DNA from: JANDLT01 sp041743485 | GTDB lineage: Bacteria > Acidobacteriota > Blastocatellia > Pyrinomonadales > Pyrinomonadaceae | NCBI GenBank assembly: GCA_041743485.1 | Contig: JBGTMR010000118.1 | Coordinates: 1-18,797, forward strand | Direction of reading: 5' to 3' | DNA: 18,797 nt | Shown: in pieces, positions 6,965 through 14,817 of the stretch | How positions within the stretch are numbered: position 1 is the stretch's first letter | Layout: each line of letters opens with the position of its first letter | Notes under the pieces: generated by a model | The model's database searches: none | Told to the model about the DNA's origin: nothing | What the model saw: only the letters and a program-made list of their open reading frames with translations | Made by a program: the position numbers and the translations under genes

Positions 6965-9157
6965 ATGTACTTGCAAATAAACCAAGTCGCCGCGCTTGGA
7001 ATTTCAAAAAGATGGATTGAAAAGAAACTGGCTTCGGGCGAGTGGCAATCGCGCGATTCTGGTCAACGTGGTCGCAATGGCAAGCCATTACGTGAAGTTT
7101 TGCTGGCGAGTCTGCCTGACGAATTGCAAGCAGCTTGGGCGCGCGAACAGGGCGCGGATGGGGATGAGGTAAGCGACGAAACCGGACAAGAGCATGAGCA
7201 AAAGCAAGAACAATTGCACACGCTTTTGCTTCGCTTTGAGTCGATTGAACGCGAAGCTTTTTTAGCTGAAGCGCAGAGGTTGGCGATGATTGTGGAAACG
7301 TACATGGCAATTAAACCGAAGCAGCAACGCCATCCGCAGACGGGCAAACTTGAGTTCGTCGCGGCGGTTCATGCGCTGTGTTTGAAGGCTGCTTGCACTG
7401 ACGCTTTGGTGATTGCAAGAGAGCCGCATCGCGCGAAAAGCCCCGCGCCGCACACGCTCGACGGATGGGCGCGTGGCTATGCAAAAGATGGTCTGCTGGT
7501 GTTCTTCCGCTCCGCTCCGGCGCAGACTTCGACTAAGGATGACAGGCGGCGCGCTGAGATTTCATCACAGGCGATGCAATGGATCAACGCGAATTGGCGC
7601 AACTTCCGCAATCCGTCGCACTTACACAAAGCCCTAACCAAACGCGCCCGCATGAACAACTGGCAAATTCCTTCACAGGCGTGGACGTATCGGCTATGGA
7701 AGACCATGCCGGAGATTGTCCGCACCGTGCATATTGAAGGGCAAAAAGCCTATACCGGACGGCTCGCGCCGTATGTGCCGCGCACTGTCGCCGATGTGGG
7801 CGCGTTGCAAGTCGTCTGCGGCGACCACAGTGTGCGCGATGTATCAGTACGGCTGCCGGACGGTTCGCTGGTACGCCCGTGGTTCACAGCTTGGCAGGAC
7901 ATCCGCACTGGATTGATTTGGGGCTGGACACTCGGACTCGTGCCGTCATCCCACAGTGCCGGACTCGCTTACGCCGATGGTGTCCGCACGTTCGGGGCGC
8001 AGCCGCTCGCGCGTCCCAATGATGGTTACAGTTCTTATATCTACACCGACCAGGGCAAGGATTATAAATCGCGTAATTGGGACGGCAAAGTTATCGCAGT
8101 TCACGAACACGCGATGCGAATTGAAGGCGGTTTAGAAGTTTTGCGCGTGCAACGGCGCGTCGGATTTTGCGATGAAACGAACCTCAAACACATCCTCGCG
8201 CGCGGCTACAACGGGCGCGAAAAGCCGATAGAACGGACGTTCAAAGACCTGTCAGATTGGGAGCAAAATAAGTTCAAAGAATTTTGCGGACGCGACGCGA
8301 AGAGCAAGCCAGACGAGTGGGTCAAACGCTGGCATCAACACCAACACATCGCCAATGCAAAAGGCGGCAAGCAGCGTTTTGATGATTCACCGTTTATGCC
8401 ATTGGAAGATTACCGGGAACACCTCGCAGGATGGATAGCCGAATACAACGCCAGCGATCACACGCGCATGACGCTCGGCGGCGCGACCATTGTGCCGCTC
8501 GACGAATATCGTCGTTTGTACACGACGCATTATTCAATCAGCGACGAAGCTTTATCGCTCTTGTTGATGAAATCGGAAACGCGCGTAATCGGCAAAAACG
8601 GCGTTTCGTTGTTCCGCCGTGACTGGTCTTTCCTTCATGAATCCATGTCGGCGCACAAAGGCGAAACAGTCGAAGTGCGTTATGACGACGGCGATTATAC
8701 GCGCGTGTGGGTCGTGCTTCCGGCGACGGCAAGCGAGCCGTCGCGCATCGTCGAAGCCTCGCTCGTCACGCGCAGCGGCTTACTCAATCCCAACAAGACG
8801 ACGCTCAAAACCATCGCGGAGACAGCAGCGCGGGAACGCAAACTCATACGCGATTTCAACTTCGTGACTCAATCGCGTTTGCGCGGCGAGACGGTCGAAG
8901 ACCGCGTTGCCGCCGCGCTCGAACAATCTGTGGAAGTTGAGGAAATTCCGCAGGTCGCCGTGGCGAACGGCGGCAGTGAACCCGCGCGGGTTCACCAATT
9001 GACGCGCATGGACGCGCCGAAAATCCGCGCCGTGCCGCCGCGCACGCTGACGGCGAGCGATGCGGCGAACATCAGCGCACGCACGGATATTTTCAGTGAT
9101 GCGCCGAAACGAGGGCGTGTCACGCAGTTCGATTGGGAGGATGAAGATGGCAACTAA
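6965..9157 (+). CDS. MuA-type DDE transposase
   Basis: 730 aa from the ATG at 6965 (Mu A is 663). It joins phage ends to target DNA for integration and replicative transposition. The N-terminus (LQINQVAALGISKRWIEKKL to REVLLASLPDELQ) matches the Mu transposase end-binding winged-helix pattern. The RNase H-like core has Asp287 (VVCGDHS), Asp362 (YTDQGKDY) and Glu423 (KPIERTF), the DDE triad with 60 residues between the second Asp and Glu. The C-terminal beta-barrel of Mu-type transposases is seen at RVIGKNGVSLFRRDWSFL. The tail from about 610 is charged and could contact the MuB partner. The frame is open up to a TTG at 6893, but neither start has a Shine-Dalgarno sequence. The ATG is chosen because the domain begins there and the 6893-6964 stretch contains the direct repeats. 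Confidence 0.93.
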   Translation: MYLQINQVAALGISKRWIEKKLASGEWQSRDSGQRGRNGKPLREVLLASLPDELQAAWAREQGADGDEVSDETGQEHEQKQEQLHTLLLRFESIEREAFLAEAQRLAMIVETYMAIKPKQQRHPQTGKLEFVAAVHALCLKAACTDALVIAREPHRAKSPAPHTLDGWARGYAKDGLLVFFRSAPAQTSTKDDRRRAEISSQAMQWINANWRNFRNPSHLHKALTKRARMNNWQIPSQAWTYRLWKTMPEIVRTVHIEGQKAYTGRLAPYVPRTVADVGALQVVCGDHSVRDVSVRLPDGSLVRPWFTAWQDIRTGLIWGWTLGLVPSSHSAGLAYADGVRTFGAQPLARPNDGYSSYIYTDQGKDYKSRNWDGKVIAVHEHAMRIEGGLEVLRVQRRVGFCDETNLKHILARGYNGREKPIERTFKDLSDWEQNKFKEFCGRDAKSKPDEWVKRWHQHQHIANAKGGKQRFDDSPFMPLEDYREHLAGWIAEYNASDHTRMTLGGATIVPLDEYRRLYTTHYSISDEALSLLLMKSETRVIGKNGVSLFRRDWSFLHESMSAHKGETVEVRYDDGDYTRVWVVLPATASEPSRIVEASLVTRSGLLNPNKTTLKTIAETAARERKLIRDFNFVTQSRLRGETVEDRVAAALEQSVEVEEIPQVAVANGGSEPARVHQLTRMDAPKIRAVPPRTLTASDAANISARTDIFSDAPKRGRVTQFDWEDEDGN

Positions 9158-9476
9158 AGTCGAATTCTTAGAAGCAATTTCACAACTTGCTCAACGTGCG
9201 GTTGATGCTGATGAACCCGCACTCGCCGGATGTCTAAAAGCCATTTTGAATGCTTCGGCGATAGATGCTGAAGACGGTTTAGACGCGCTCTATAAGCCCT
9301 TTTCTTCACAGTGCAAATTACTCGCGCGTCATCGTGAAGGACAAACAAAGGCGAATGAAATCCACACCGAACGATGGGCAAGCCGCGATGAAATAGTCGC
9401 GCAAGTCGCCATTGAAAGGACGCGGTTCAAGTTACTGGTATTTGGGCATATTAGAGGAATTAAAAAGGAAGACTGA
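9147..9476 (+). CDS. Hypothetical early protein, helical
   Basis: 109 aa, overlapping the transposase end by 11 bp. The ATG at 9147 has GGGAGG 6 nt upstream, which decides the start over the longer frame. The protein is mostly helical (LEAISQLAQRAVDADEPALAGCLKAILNAS) with a basic C-terminus. I do not recognise the family. Its position directly after the transposase and the tight spacing suggest co-expression in the early operon. Confidence 0.8.
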   Translation: MATKVEFLEAISQLAQRAVDADEPALAGCLKAILNASAIDAEDGLDALYKPFSSQCKLLARHREGQTKANEIHTERWASRDEIVAQVAIERTRFKLLVFGHIRGIKKED

Positions 9477-9486
9477 AAGGAGATTT

Positions 9487-9735
9487 ATGGGATTGATTTT
9501 GAGGGATACGCATTGCACCTTTTTGCCCGCGCCATCGCGCCTCGTGCCGATTCAGGTTGGCGTGTGGGACGACTACGTTTTTGTGGACTTCATCAGTTCC
9601 GGGACTTCGGAAGCCGCACGACATCTGACGGCGCGCGAAGCCCGCGATTTGGCAAGAATCCTTGAATTCATGGCAGACAAACTTGAGCGCAACGGCGAGG
9701 CGACACCTGTTTTTGTGCCGCGTGGGGTGAATTAA
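9487..9735 (+). CDS. Hypothetical small early protein
   Basis: 82 aa from an ATG preceded by AAAGGAG, a strong ribosome site 10 bp after the previous stop; the longer frame from 9412 is rejected for that reason. The fold looks alpha/beta, with a strand-rich N-terminal half (PIQVGVWDDYVFVDFIS) and a helix (LTAREARDLARILEFMADKLE). No family recognised. The next gene starts immediately after its stop. Confidence 0.8.
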   Translation: MGLILRDTHCTFLPAPSRLVPIQVGVWDDYVFVDFISSGTSEAARHLTAREARDLARILEFMADKLERNGEATPVFVPRGVN

Positions 9736-10239
9736 ATGGCAACCACTCAACTTGGCAAAGCCAGACCTTTCAATCGTGCGAACGCGCCGCATCACGCCGC
9801 GCGGCTGTGTCCGGTGTGCGGCGAAATGAAACCGGGCAGGGCGTTTCGATTCAGAAAGTACAAAGCACTCTCAATGGTTTGCTCTGACTGTCTGCAACAC
9901 CGACGCGGCGAAGCGAAAGCTGTGTTTCAGCTTGAGTTGCCGCCGTCGCGCATGTATCGCGCTTTTGTCAATGACGTTCTTCAGCGTCTAGGCAAAAAGC
10001 GAATCTCGAAAAGAAAGGAGGGCATGAAGAATATGACCGCAGAAGAATACGCTGTGAAAGTCGCCAAACTTCTTGACCGTCTCGGCGCGATACTCGGCAA
10101 AACCTTCGCCGAAATGGGCGATGCCGCCGAACTCGCGGACGACGAAGCATTGATGCGAATCCGCGATTTAGGACTTGAAATAGACGAGTCGTTTATCGCA
10201 CGCAATAAACACAAACGCCTAGCTCGTGCAAAGAGCTAG
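9736..10239 (+). CDS. Zinc-ribbon protein with helical C-terminal part (possible internal start)
   Basis: 167 aa. Residues 25-52 carry CPVC and CSDC separated by 20 residues, a likely zinc ribbon. The following KALSMVCSDCLQHRR pattern resembles phage and endonuclease-associated zinc fingers. The second half (from about residue 97, MKNMTAEEYAVKVAKLLDRLGAIL) is a separate helical unit. A strong AAAGGAGG sits at 10014-10021 inside the gene, just before in-frame ATGs at 10024 and 10033, so a short C-terminal product of 66-69 aa may also be made. The gene starts directly after the previous stop. DNA or protein binding is inferred; no enzyme motif is seen. Confidence 0.75.
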   Translation: MATTQLGKARPFNRANAPHHAARLCPVCGEMKPGRAFRFRKYKALSMVCSDCLQHRRGEAKAVFQLELPPSRMYRAFVNDVLQRLGKKRISKRKEGMKNMTAEEYAVKVAKLLDRLGAILGKTFAEMGDAAELADDEALMRIRDLGLEIDESFIARNKHKRLARAKS

Positions 10240-10321
10240 ACGCTTGATGACTTTGGAAAAGGGCTGGCTCAAACAGTCGAACCGTTAACCTGACAGCATC
10301 GGTTTTACCGCGAGCCAGCCC
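10219..10321 (+). other. Structured intergenic region before the MuB gene (two hairpins)
   Basis: First hairpin: CTAGCTC (10219-10225), 7-nt loop, GAGCTAG (10233-10239), which includes the stop codon of the previous gene. Second: GGGCTGGCTC (10261-10270) and GAGCCAGCCC (10312-10321), perfect 10-bp arms enclosing a smaller AACCG/CGGTT stem. No T-run follows on the + strand, so a simple intrinsic terminator is unlikely. It may be a leader element for the MuB gene or a processing site. Confidence 0.6.
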
Positions 10322-10355
10322 ACCACGTCAATTACAAAAGCAAAGGAAAATTGCA

Positions 10356-11372
10356 ATGGCTGAAAAATCCAAACTTCAAGTCGTTGGCGGCAATGCACCG
10401 GGTGACGAGGAACTGCGGCGTTGGCTTGAAAATCACATCGCGGAGCATCCTCATTTGACGACACTTGTTCTCTCTCGCGCGACACACATCGGCATGGGTC
10501 GCACCGCCCTCGATGCTTACCTGAACGGCACGTATTTTCTGCCGAAAGAAGTCGGCGGTCACGGTGTCAAACCCCACGGTTCAAACGTCGAAAAGCAAAT
10601 TCGCGCGTATCGAGAAAAGGTCGAAGGCACTGTGCGTCACGGCTATGCCAACACCTTCGTCGAGACGCGCTCGTGGATGCAGCTTCAACAGGCTTGCCAC
10701 ACGGCAATTACTGAAAACGTGATTGTCGTCGTGTACGGCAAGCCCGGCGTCGGCAAGTCGCGTTGTATGACCGAGTATGCGACGCGGAAGATGACCACGC
10801 CGCCGATTGCGATTCTCTGCTCGGCGAACGTCACGACGCGCTACTTCGTGCAGCGCATCGCGCAGTCGGTCGGGCTTGATGACAAGCCGGTGACGGCGAA
10901 ACTGGAAGACAACATCGCGGAGAAACTCAAAAGGAATCCGCGCTCGTTGTTTGTTGACCAAGCGAACTACCTTAACGAAAAAGCACTCGGCACGATTTGC
11001 CATTTGTGGGAAATCGCCCGCGTGCCGGTCGTCCTCGCCGGGACGAAAGACCTTTACGAACTCTTCAACACCTCGCGGCTGACCGAAGACGTGCGGGCGC
11101 AACTGTCGTCGCGCGTGGCGATGCACTATCCGCTCGCCGAACTGTCGAAGGGCGAAGTCAAAGCCTTAATTGAGCGCGTGCTTGGCGACGAAGCGACGGA
11201 TGAAACCGTCGCGCAAATCCTGAACGCGACCAACGGAGTACACAGGCACGTTGACATGATGCTGCCTCGCATTCTCGAACTCAAACAACGCAATCAAACG
11301 AAACTCGACGCGGGCGAGGTGACGATTTCGGACATCGTGACGACTGCCGGTCGGCGGCTGATGGCGAGCTAA
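10356..11372 (+). CDS. MuB-type AAA+ ATPase (transposition target selector)
   Basis: 338 aa (Mu B is 312). MuB forms ATP-dependent filaments on target DNA, delivers it to the transposase and gives target immunity. Residues about 15-65 form a MuB-like N-terminal HTH (LTTLVLSRATHIGMGRTALDAYLNGTY). The AAA+ domain has Walker A GKPGVGKS (128-135), compare GNPGVGKT in Mu B. Walker B is LFVDQANYL (Asp201-Gln202), where Mu B has IIDEADHL, so the catalytic glutamate is glutamine. The C-terminal helical part ends with ISDIVTTAGRRL. The start has AAAGGA 9 nt upstream. It is separated from the transposase by three small genes, whereas Mu has A and B adjacent. Confidence 0.9.
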   Translation: MAEKSKLQVVGGNAPGDEELRRWLENHIAEHPHLTTLVLSRATHIGMGRTALDAYLNGTYFLPKEVGGHGVKPHGSNVEKQIRAYREKVEGTVRHGYANTFVETRSWMQLQQACHTAITENVIVVVYGKPGVGKSRCMTEYATRKMTTPPIAILCSANVTTRYFVQRIAQSVGLDDKPVTAKLEDNIAEKLKRNPRSLFVDQANYLNEKALGTICHLWEIARVPVVLAGTKDLYELFNTSRLTEDVRAQLSSRVAMHYPLAELSKGEVKALIERVLGDEATDETVAQILNATNGVHRHVDMMLPRILELKQRNQTKLDAGEVTISDIVTTAGRRLMAS

Positions 11373-11377
11373 TTTTT

Positions 11378-11578
11378 ATGTCGCAATCTTTACACCCCGT
11401 CAGGGTATATGACCCTAAGGTATATGACGCTAAGAGGATACAAACCGCGATTTTATGCGGCGACTGTGGCGGTGTGGAAGGTTCGCCGCGCTACACCTTG
11501 ATGACACTTAACCAAACATGCGAGCGGTGCGGCGCTTTCCGCGCACTGACCAACAACTCAAACATTGAAAAGGAATGA
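11378..11578 (+). CDS. Small zinc-ribbon protein
   Basis: 66 aa, with CGDC and CERC separated by about 18 residues, the pattern of a zinc ribbon. Nothing else is recognisable. It starts 5 bp after the MuB stop without a clear ribosome site, so it is probably coupled to MuB translation. Its end overlaps the next gene by ATGA. Confidence 0.65.
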   Translation: MSQSLHPVRVYDPKVYDAKRIQTAILCGDCGGVEGSPRYTLMTLNQTCERCGAFRALTNNSNIEKE

Positions 11579-12330
11579 CCACGACCATGACACAAGCAAA
11601 AGCAACAGCAAACACGGTTGAGCAAAAAGAAATCGTCAACCAACTTGTCAACACTTACAGAATCGACGGCGACCGCGTGCTTTTCCTGAAAGCTAACAAG
11701 CCGAATGAAGCATGGCTGCCGCCCGACATTCTGACTCAAATCGCCAACCAAGCCGCTTTGTTCAAAACGATTGATGAGGAATACACGAATTACATTGAAC
11801 CGCTTGGACAAGTCGTGCATCGCGCAACCGTGATTGACACGAACGACCGCATCTTCGCCCGCTCCGGCGTCGCTTCTTTAACCGAAGAACGAAAGGACGA
11901 ACAGGGCGGCACGATTGACGCGCACGCGCTGGCGGCGGGACGCGCCATCAAAGCCGCGCTGACGGCTGCCGGATTCGACCCGACGCGACCCGGTTCAATC
12001 AACGCGCTTCGACCCCCGACCGAATCCACGTCAACCCAAACGTCAACCGACGGCGCGCCGCACCACGTCGCCCTTGACGCGCAATCGCGCAATGCCAACA
12101 TCAAGCATTTGCACACCGTCGCGTTTCGCAAAGGGCTGATCGTTGTGCGTCACGGTGTGCCGCGCGACATGACCGCGTACCGGAATTTCCTGCTTGAGTT
12201 ATTCGACACGGAGACTTCCGCCGCACTCACGCAGGAACAATTCGCCATCGCCATCAACGCGCTCGACCAAATGCCGGACGCTGACCCGCTTGAGCAGACG
12301 TTGAACACACTGACAAGCAAAGCAGCTTAA
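11575..12330 (+). CDS. Phage early protein, possible Rad52-type or other recombination/ssDNA-binding protein
   Basis: 251 aa, overlapping the previous gene by 4 bp. AAAAGGA directly precedes this ATG; a second ATG at 11587 is also possible. The central part (YIEPLGQVVHRATVIDTNDRIFARSGVASLTEE, then a helix with ALAAGRAIKAALTAAGFDP) resembles single-strand annealing and Rad52/22-like phage proteins: paired strands followed by an Ala-rich AxxRAIKAAL helix. A Thr/Ser-rich linker (about 145-165) and a helical C-terminal part follow. Assignment is by pattern only and could be wrong. Confidence 0.7.
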   Translation: MTTTMTQAKATANTVEQKEIVNQLVNTYRIDGDRVLFLKANKPNEAWLPPDILTQIANQAALFKTIDEEYTNYIEPLGQVVHRATVIDTNDRIFARSGVASLTEERKDEQGGTIDAHALAAGRAIKAALTAAGFDPTRPGSINALRPPTESTSTQTSTDGAPHHVALDAQSRNANIKHLHTVAFRKGLIVVRHGVPRDMTAYRNFLLELFDTETSAALTQEQFAIAINALDQMPDADPLEQTLNTLTSKAA

Positions 12331-12363
12331 ACCCGACACGCTGTTACCGGGAGAGAACAGGCG

Positions 12364-12777
12364 ATGCACCAACTGAACTTCATCACTTTAGAGCGCGAAA
12401 TGCTTGACCCGCTGGCGGGCGTCGAACTGACGGATGTAGAGCGCATCATCGCTTTGCAACTCATCGCCGCTTCGTCGCAAACCCCTGTCACGGGCAAGCA
12501 CCTGCGCCTTGCCGTGCGCGAAGCGACCGACACGAAGATTGATGAACGCCAACTAAAGGCAACGATTCGTCGCCTTCGACGGCAGCACAAGTTCCCTGTT
12601 CTCTCCCGCCGCTCTCTTCCGCGCGGCTACTGGTGGTGTACGAGCGTTGAGGAAATGCAAGGTTTCATCGAGACGTTCCGCGCGTCCGCTCTTGATGAAC
12701 TCTCGACGCTCGCCACCATCATCCGCCACAACTATCCGGCTCTTTCCGGTCAACTGAAACTCGATGTCAGTTTTTGA
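12364..12777 (+). CDS. Winged-helix DNA-binding protein
   Basis: 137 aa. The helix sequence VERIIALQLIAASSQTPVTGKHLRLAVREAT...DERQLKATIRRLRRQHKFPVLS, then a wing ending in RGYWWCTSVEEMQGFIETF, is typical of phage winged-helix proteins that check for an existing DNA-binding wing and a GYW turn. The family is often found among phage replication and early genes. The start follows GGGAGAGAACAGGCG. A regulatory or replication-linked role is inferred. Confidence 0.7.
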   Translation: MHQLNFITLEREMLDPLAGVELTDVERIIALQLIAASSQTPVTGKHLRLAVREATDTKIDERQLKATIRRLRRQHKFPVLSRRSLPRGYWWCTSVEEMQGFIETFRASALDELSTLATIIRHNYPALSGQLKLDVSF

Positions 12778-12791
12778 AACGAGGTACAACA

Positions 12792-13385
12792 ATGCCCGCA
12801 ACCGCTCTTAAACGCACATTCAATCAATCTTCAAAGCCTTCTGAATTGCGACGCAAAATGCTCGCGTCAATTCAAATTCAGTGGAAACAGATGCGTCCCG
12901 ATCTGCACGGCGACGACGCGGCGTTGCGCGAAGAACGTCTCGCTTACGTCACGGATTTACTCAACCTAAAGAAGCCGCTCACATCGCTTTCACTTTTGAG
13001 CGACAAACAACTTGGAGTCGTGCTTGATGGTTTTCGCCGTCGGCAAGAATCCCCGCGTCCCGTCGAAACTAAGCCGTCCGTCGCCCCGACCGCTGACATC
13101 CATCATCTCGCCGGAAGCGAACAGGTTTTCACTATCGGCAAGATTTTTAATTACCTGAATTGGAGCGTCGAAACTCGCGCCGAGTTCATCGCCGAGCGTT
13201 TCAAGCGTCCGAATCCGGCGATGCTTACACCGCGTCAGGCGAACAGTTTGACGATGATTCTTTTAACCGTCGCCGCCAACAAAGACTTGCGCGAGGCTGG
13301 CGCAACGCGCATCTCGCGTCGAGACACGAATGCTTATATCCCGACACTGAAATCAAAACTTGAAATAGGGGAAAGGAAAAACTAA
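12792..13385 (+). CDS. GemA/Gp16-like Mu early protein (tentative)
   Basis: 197 aa from the ATG with GAGG 7 nt upstream; the frame is open to a TTG at 12774. The first part (LRRKMLASIQIQWKQMRPDLHGDDAALREERLAYVTDLL...LTSLSLLSDKQLGVVLDGFRRRQ) follows the Gp16/DUF1018 layout: helix with KIHI-like start, a yR...l segment, then a lt..ql..vl helix. A second block (IGKIFNYLNWSVETRAEFIAERF...LTPRQANSLTMILL) also fits the C-terminal part. In Mu, GemA/Gp16 modulates host gene expression and gyrase. Similarity is weak at residue level, so the call is tentative. Confidence 0.55.
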   Translation: MPATALKRTFNQSSKPSELRRKMLASIQIQWKQMRPDLHGDDAALREERLAYVTDLLNLKKPLTSLSLLSDKQLGVVLDGFRRRQESPRPVETKPSVAPTADIHHLAGSEQVFTIGKIFNYLNWSVETRAEFIAERFKRPNPAMLTPRQANSLTMILLTVAANKDLREAGATRISRRDTNAYIPTLKSKLEIGERKN

Positions 13386-13579
13386 TGGCTCAAGGTGAAT
13401 TTACAAAAGAAGAGGCGGCAGAAACCCGCACGGCGGTCGAGGAGATTTTTGAAGCACTACCAAAATCCAAGCGCGTCCAGTATGTCGGACACTTGAACGA
13501 CATTTTTTTGTTCTTGAGGGCGGCGAAAGAAGCTGCACCAAGCGAGGAAGGAACGACTGATGAAATACCCGAAAACTAA
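13385..13579 (+). CDS. Hypothetical small acidic helical protein
   Basis: 64 aa, starting with the TAATG overlap of the previous stop and a GGAAAGGAAAA ribosome site. It is acidic and helical (KEEAAETRTAVEEIFEALPKSKRVQYVGHLNDIFLFLRAAKEA) with no recognised family. Coding is supported by the ribosome site and tight operon spacing. Confidence 0.7.
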   Translation: MAQGEFTKEEAAETRTAVEEIFEALPKSKRVQYVGHLNDIFLFLRAAKEAAPSEEGTTDEIPEN

Positions 13580-13781
13580 ACAAGAGTGGCAGGTCGCGGT
13601 TGACGCCGCCGAAGGCGCACTGGCTGTGGATAGTGCGCGAATTTACGGACTGATTACGACCAACATACAGGTTGATACTGAACGTTGCCAGATGATTTTG
13701 GATGAAGCTGCCGGGCAAGGTATCTACCCGGCAAAGGACGCAATTGACCGTTTCGTGCGCGAATGCTGCGACGCGATTTAA
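13560..13781 (+). CDS. Hypothetical small helical protein
   Basis: 73 aa. The start overlaps the previous gene by 20 bp and has AAGGA 7 nt upstream. The sequence is helical (KTKQEWQVAVDAAEGALAVDSARIYGLI) and ends in RFVRECCDAI. Family unknown. Confidence 0.7.
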   Translation: MKYPKTKQEWQVAVDAAEGALAVDSARIYGLITTNIQVDTERCQMILDEAAGQGIYPAKDAIDRFVRECCDAI

Positions 13782-13791
13782 GGAGTAAGTC

Positions 13792-14817
13792 ATGGGCGAT
13801 AAATCATCAATCGAATGGTGTTCGGCTTCGTGGAATCCGATAGCGGGCTGCTCGAAGGTCAGTAGCGGTTGCAAAAATTGCTACGCCATTAAAGACGCTC
13901 ATCGGCTCGCCGGAAATCCAAACGAGAGGATTTCAACGAAATATGCAAACACCACGACCCCCAACGGCAAAAACTGGACGGGCGTTGTGAACCTTGACGA
14001 GGGCGCGCTGACACAGCCGATGCGATGGACGCGCCCACGTCTTATTTTTGTCAACAGCATGAGCGATTTATTCCATGACTCCGTAACGGATTTATGGATA
14101 GACAAGGTTTTCGCAGTGATGGCGATGTGTCCGCAGCATACGTTTCAGGTTTTAACGAAACGTCCGGCGCGTATGAGACTTTATCTTGAGCGCGACGATG
14201 TTGGTTTCATGATTCGCCATCTTATTGCGATGGCGCAGATTGAAGGTGTCGGCAAGCTTATCAACGCTAATCGTATAACGCTGCCCTTACGCAATGTGTG
14301 GCTCGGCGTGTCGGTTGAGAACCAAGAAGCTGCCAACGAGCGTGTTGATTTACTGTGTCGCACGCTTGCCGCGAGACGGTTTCTTAGTTGCGAACCGATG
14401 CTCGGAGCGATTGATATACCAGAATTAAATTACGCCAATATGCGCCGCAGAATTGATTGGGTAATTGCGGGCGGGGAGTCGGGCGGCTTAGCCCGACCTT
14501 CGCATCCCGATTGGTTTCGCCATCTTCGTGACCAGTGCCAAGCGGCAGGCGTGTCGTTTTTCTTCAAACAGCACGGTGAGTTTCTGGAAGTTGACGGCGA
14601 TAGCCCGACGCAAACAATCGAAATAACTCCACACACCAAACTTCCTCTTGGCGGCAATTACTACTACGTCGCACCGGACGGCGAGATGATTACTAATCCA
14701 CGCTTTGGCAGAAAAGACGTGCCGTATCGCTTATTACAGCGTGTCGGCAAGCGTGCCGCCGGACGGATGCTAGACGGGCGAGAGTGGAACGAAATGCCGG
14801 AGGTGCAATCTTGTTAA
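13792..14817 (+). CDS. Phage Gp37/Gp68 family protein (DUF5131)
   Basis: 341 aa with a strong AAGGAG ribosome site. The signature begins SSIEWCSASWNPIAGCSKVSSGCKNCYA, giving Cys20, Cys27 and Cys30, a probable Fe-S or metal cluster site. Other family motifs are LIFVNSMSDLFHD, FQVLTKRPARM, NVWLGVSVENQEAANERVDLL, FLSCEPMLGAI, IDWVIAGGESGG and FFFKQHGE. The length is normal. The family occurs widely in phages and mobile elements; its cysteines resemble a radical-SAM-type cluster, but the enzymatic reaction is not established to my knowledge. It is followed, with overlap, by a DEDDy exonuclease, so a nucleic-acid-related role is reasonable. Confidence 0.92.
   Translation: MGDKSSIEWCSASWNPIAGCSKVSSGCKNCYAIKDAHRLAGNPNERISTKYANTTTPNGKNWTGVVNLDEGALTQPMRWTRPRLIFVNSMSDLFHDSVTDLWIDKVFAVMAMCPQHTFQVLTKRPARMRLYLERDDVGFMIRHLIAMAQIEGVGKLINANRITLPLRNVWLGVSVENQEAANERVDLLCRTLAARRFLSCEPMLGAIDIPELNYANMRRRIDWVIAGGESGGLARPSHPDWFRHLRDQCQAAGVSFFFKQHGEFLEVDGDSPTQTIEITPHTKLPLGGNYYYVAPDGEMITNPRFGRKDVPYRLLQRVGKRAAGRMLDGREWNEMPEVQSC

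Noticed and set aside
10581..11126. 181-aa minus-strand frame
   Set aside because: It lies entirely opposite the MuB gene, has no ribosome site or recognisable domain, and is explained by the codon bias of the + strand gene.
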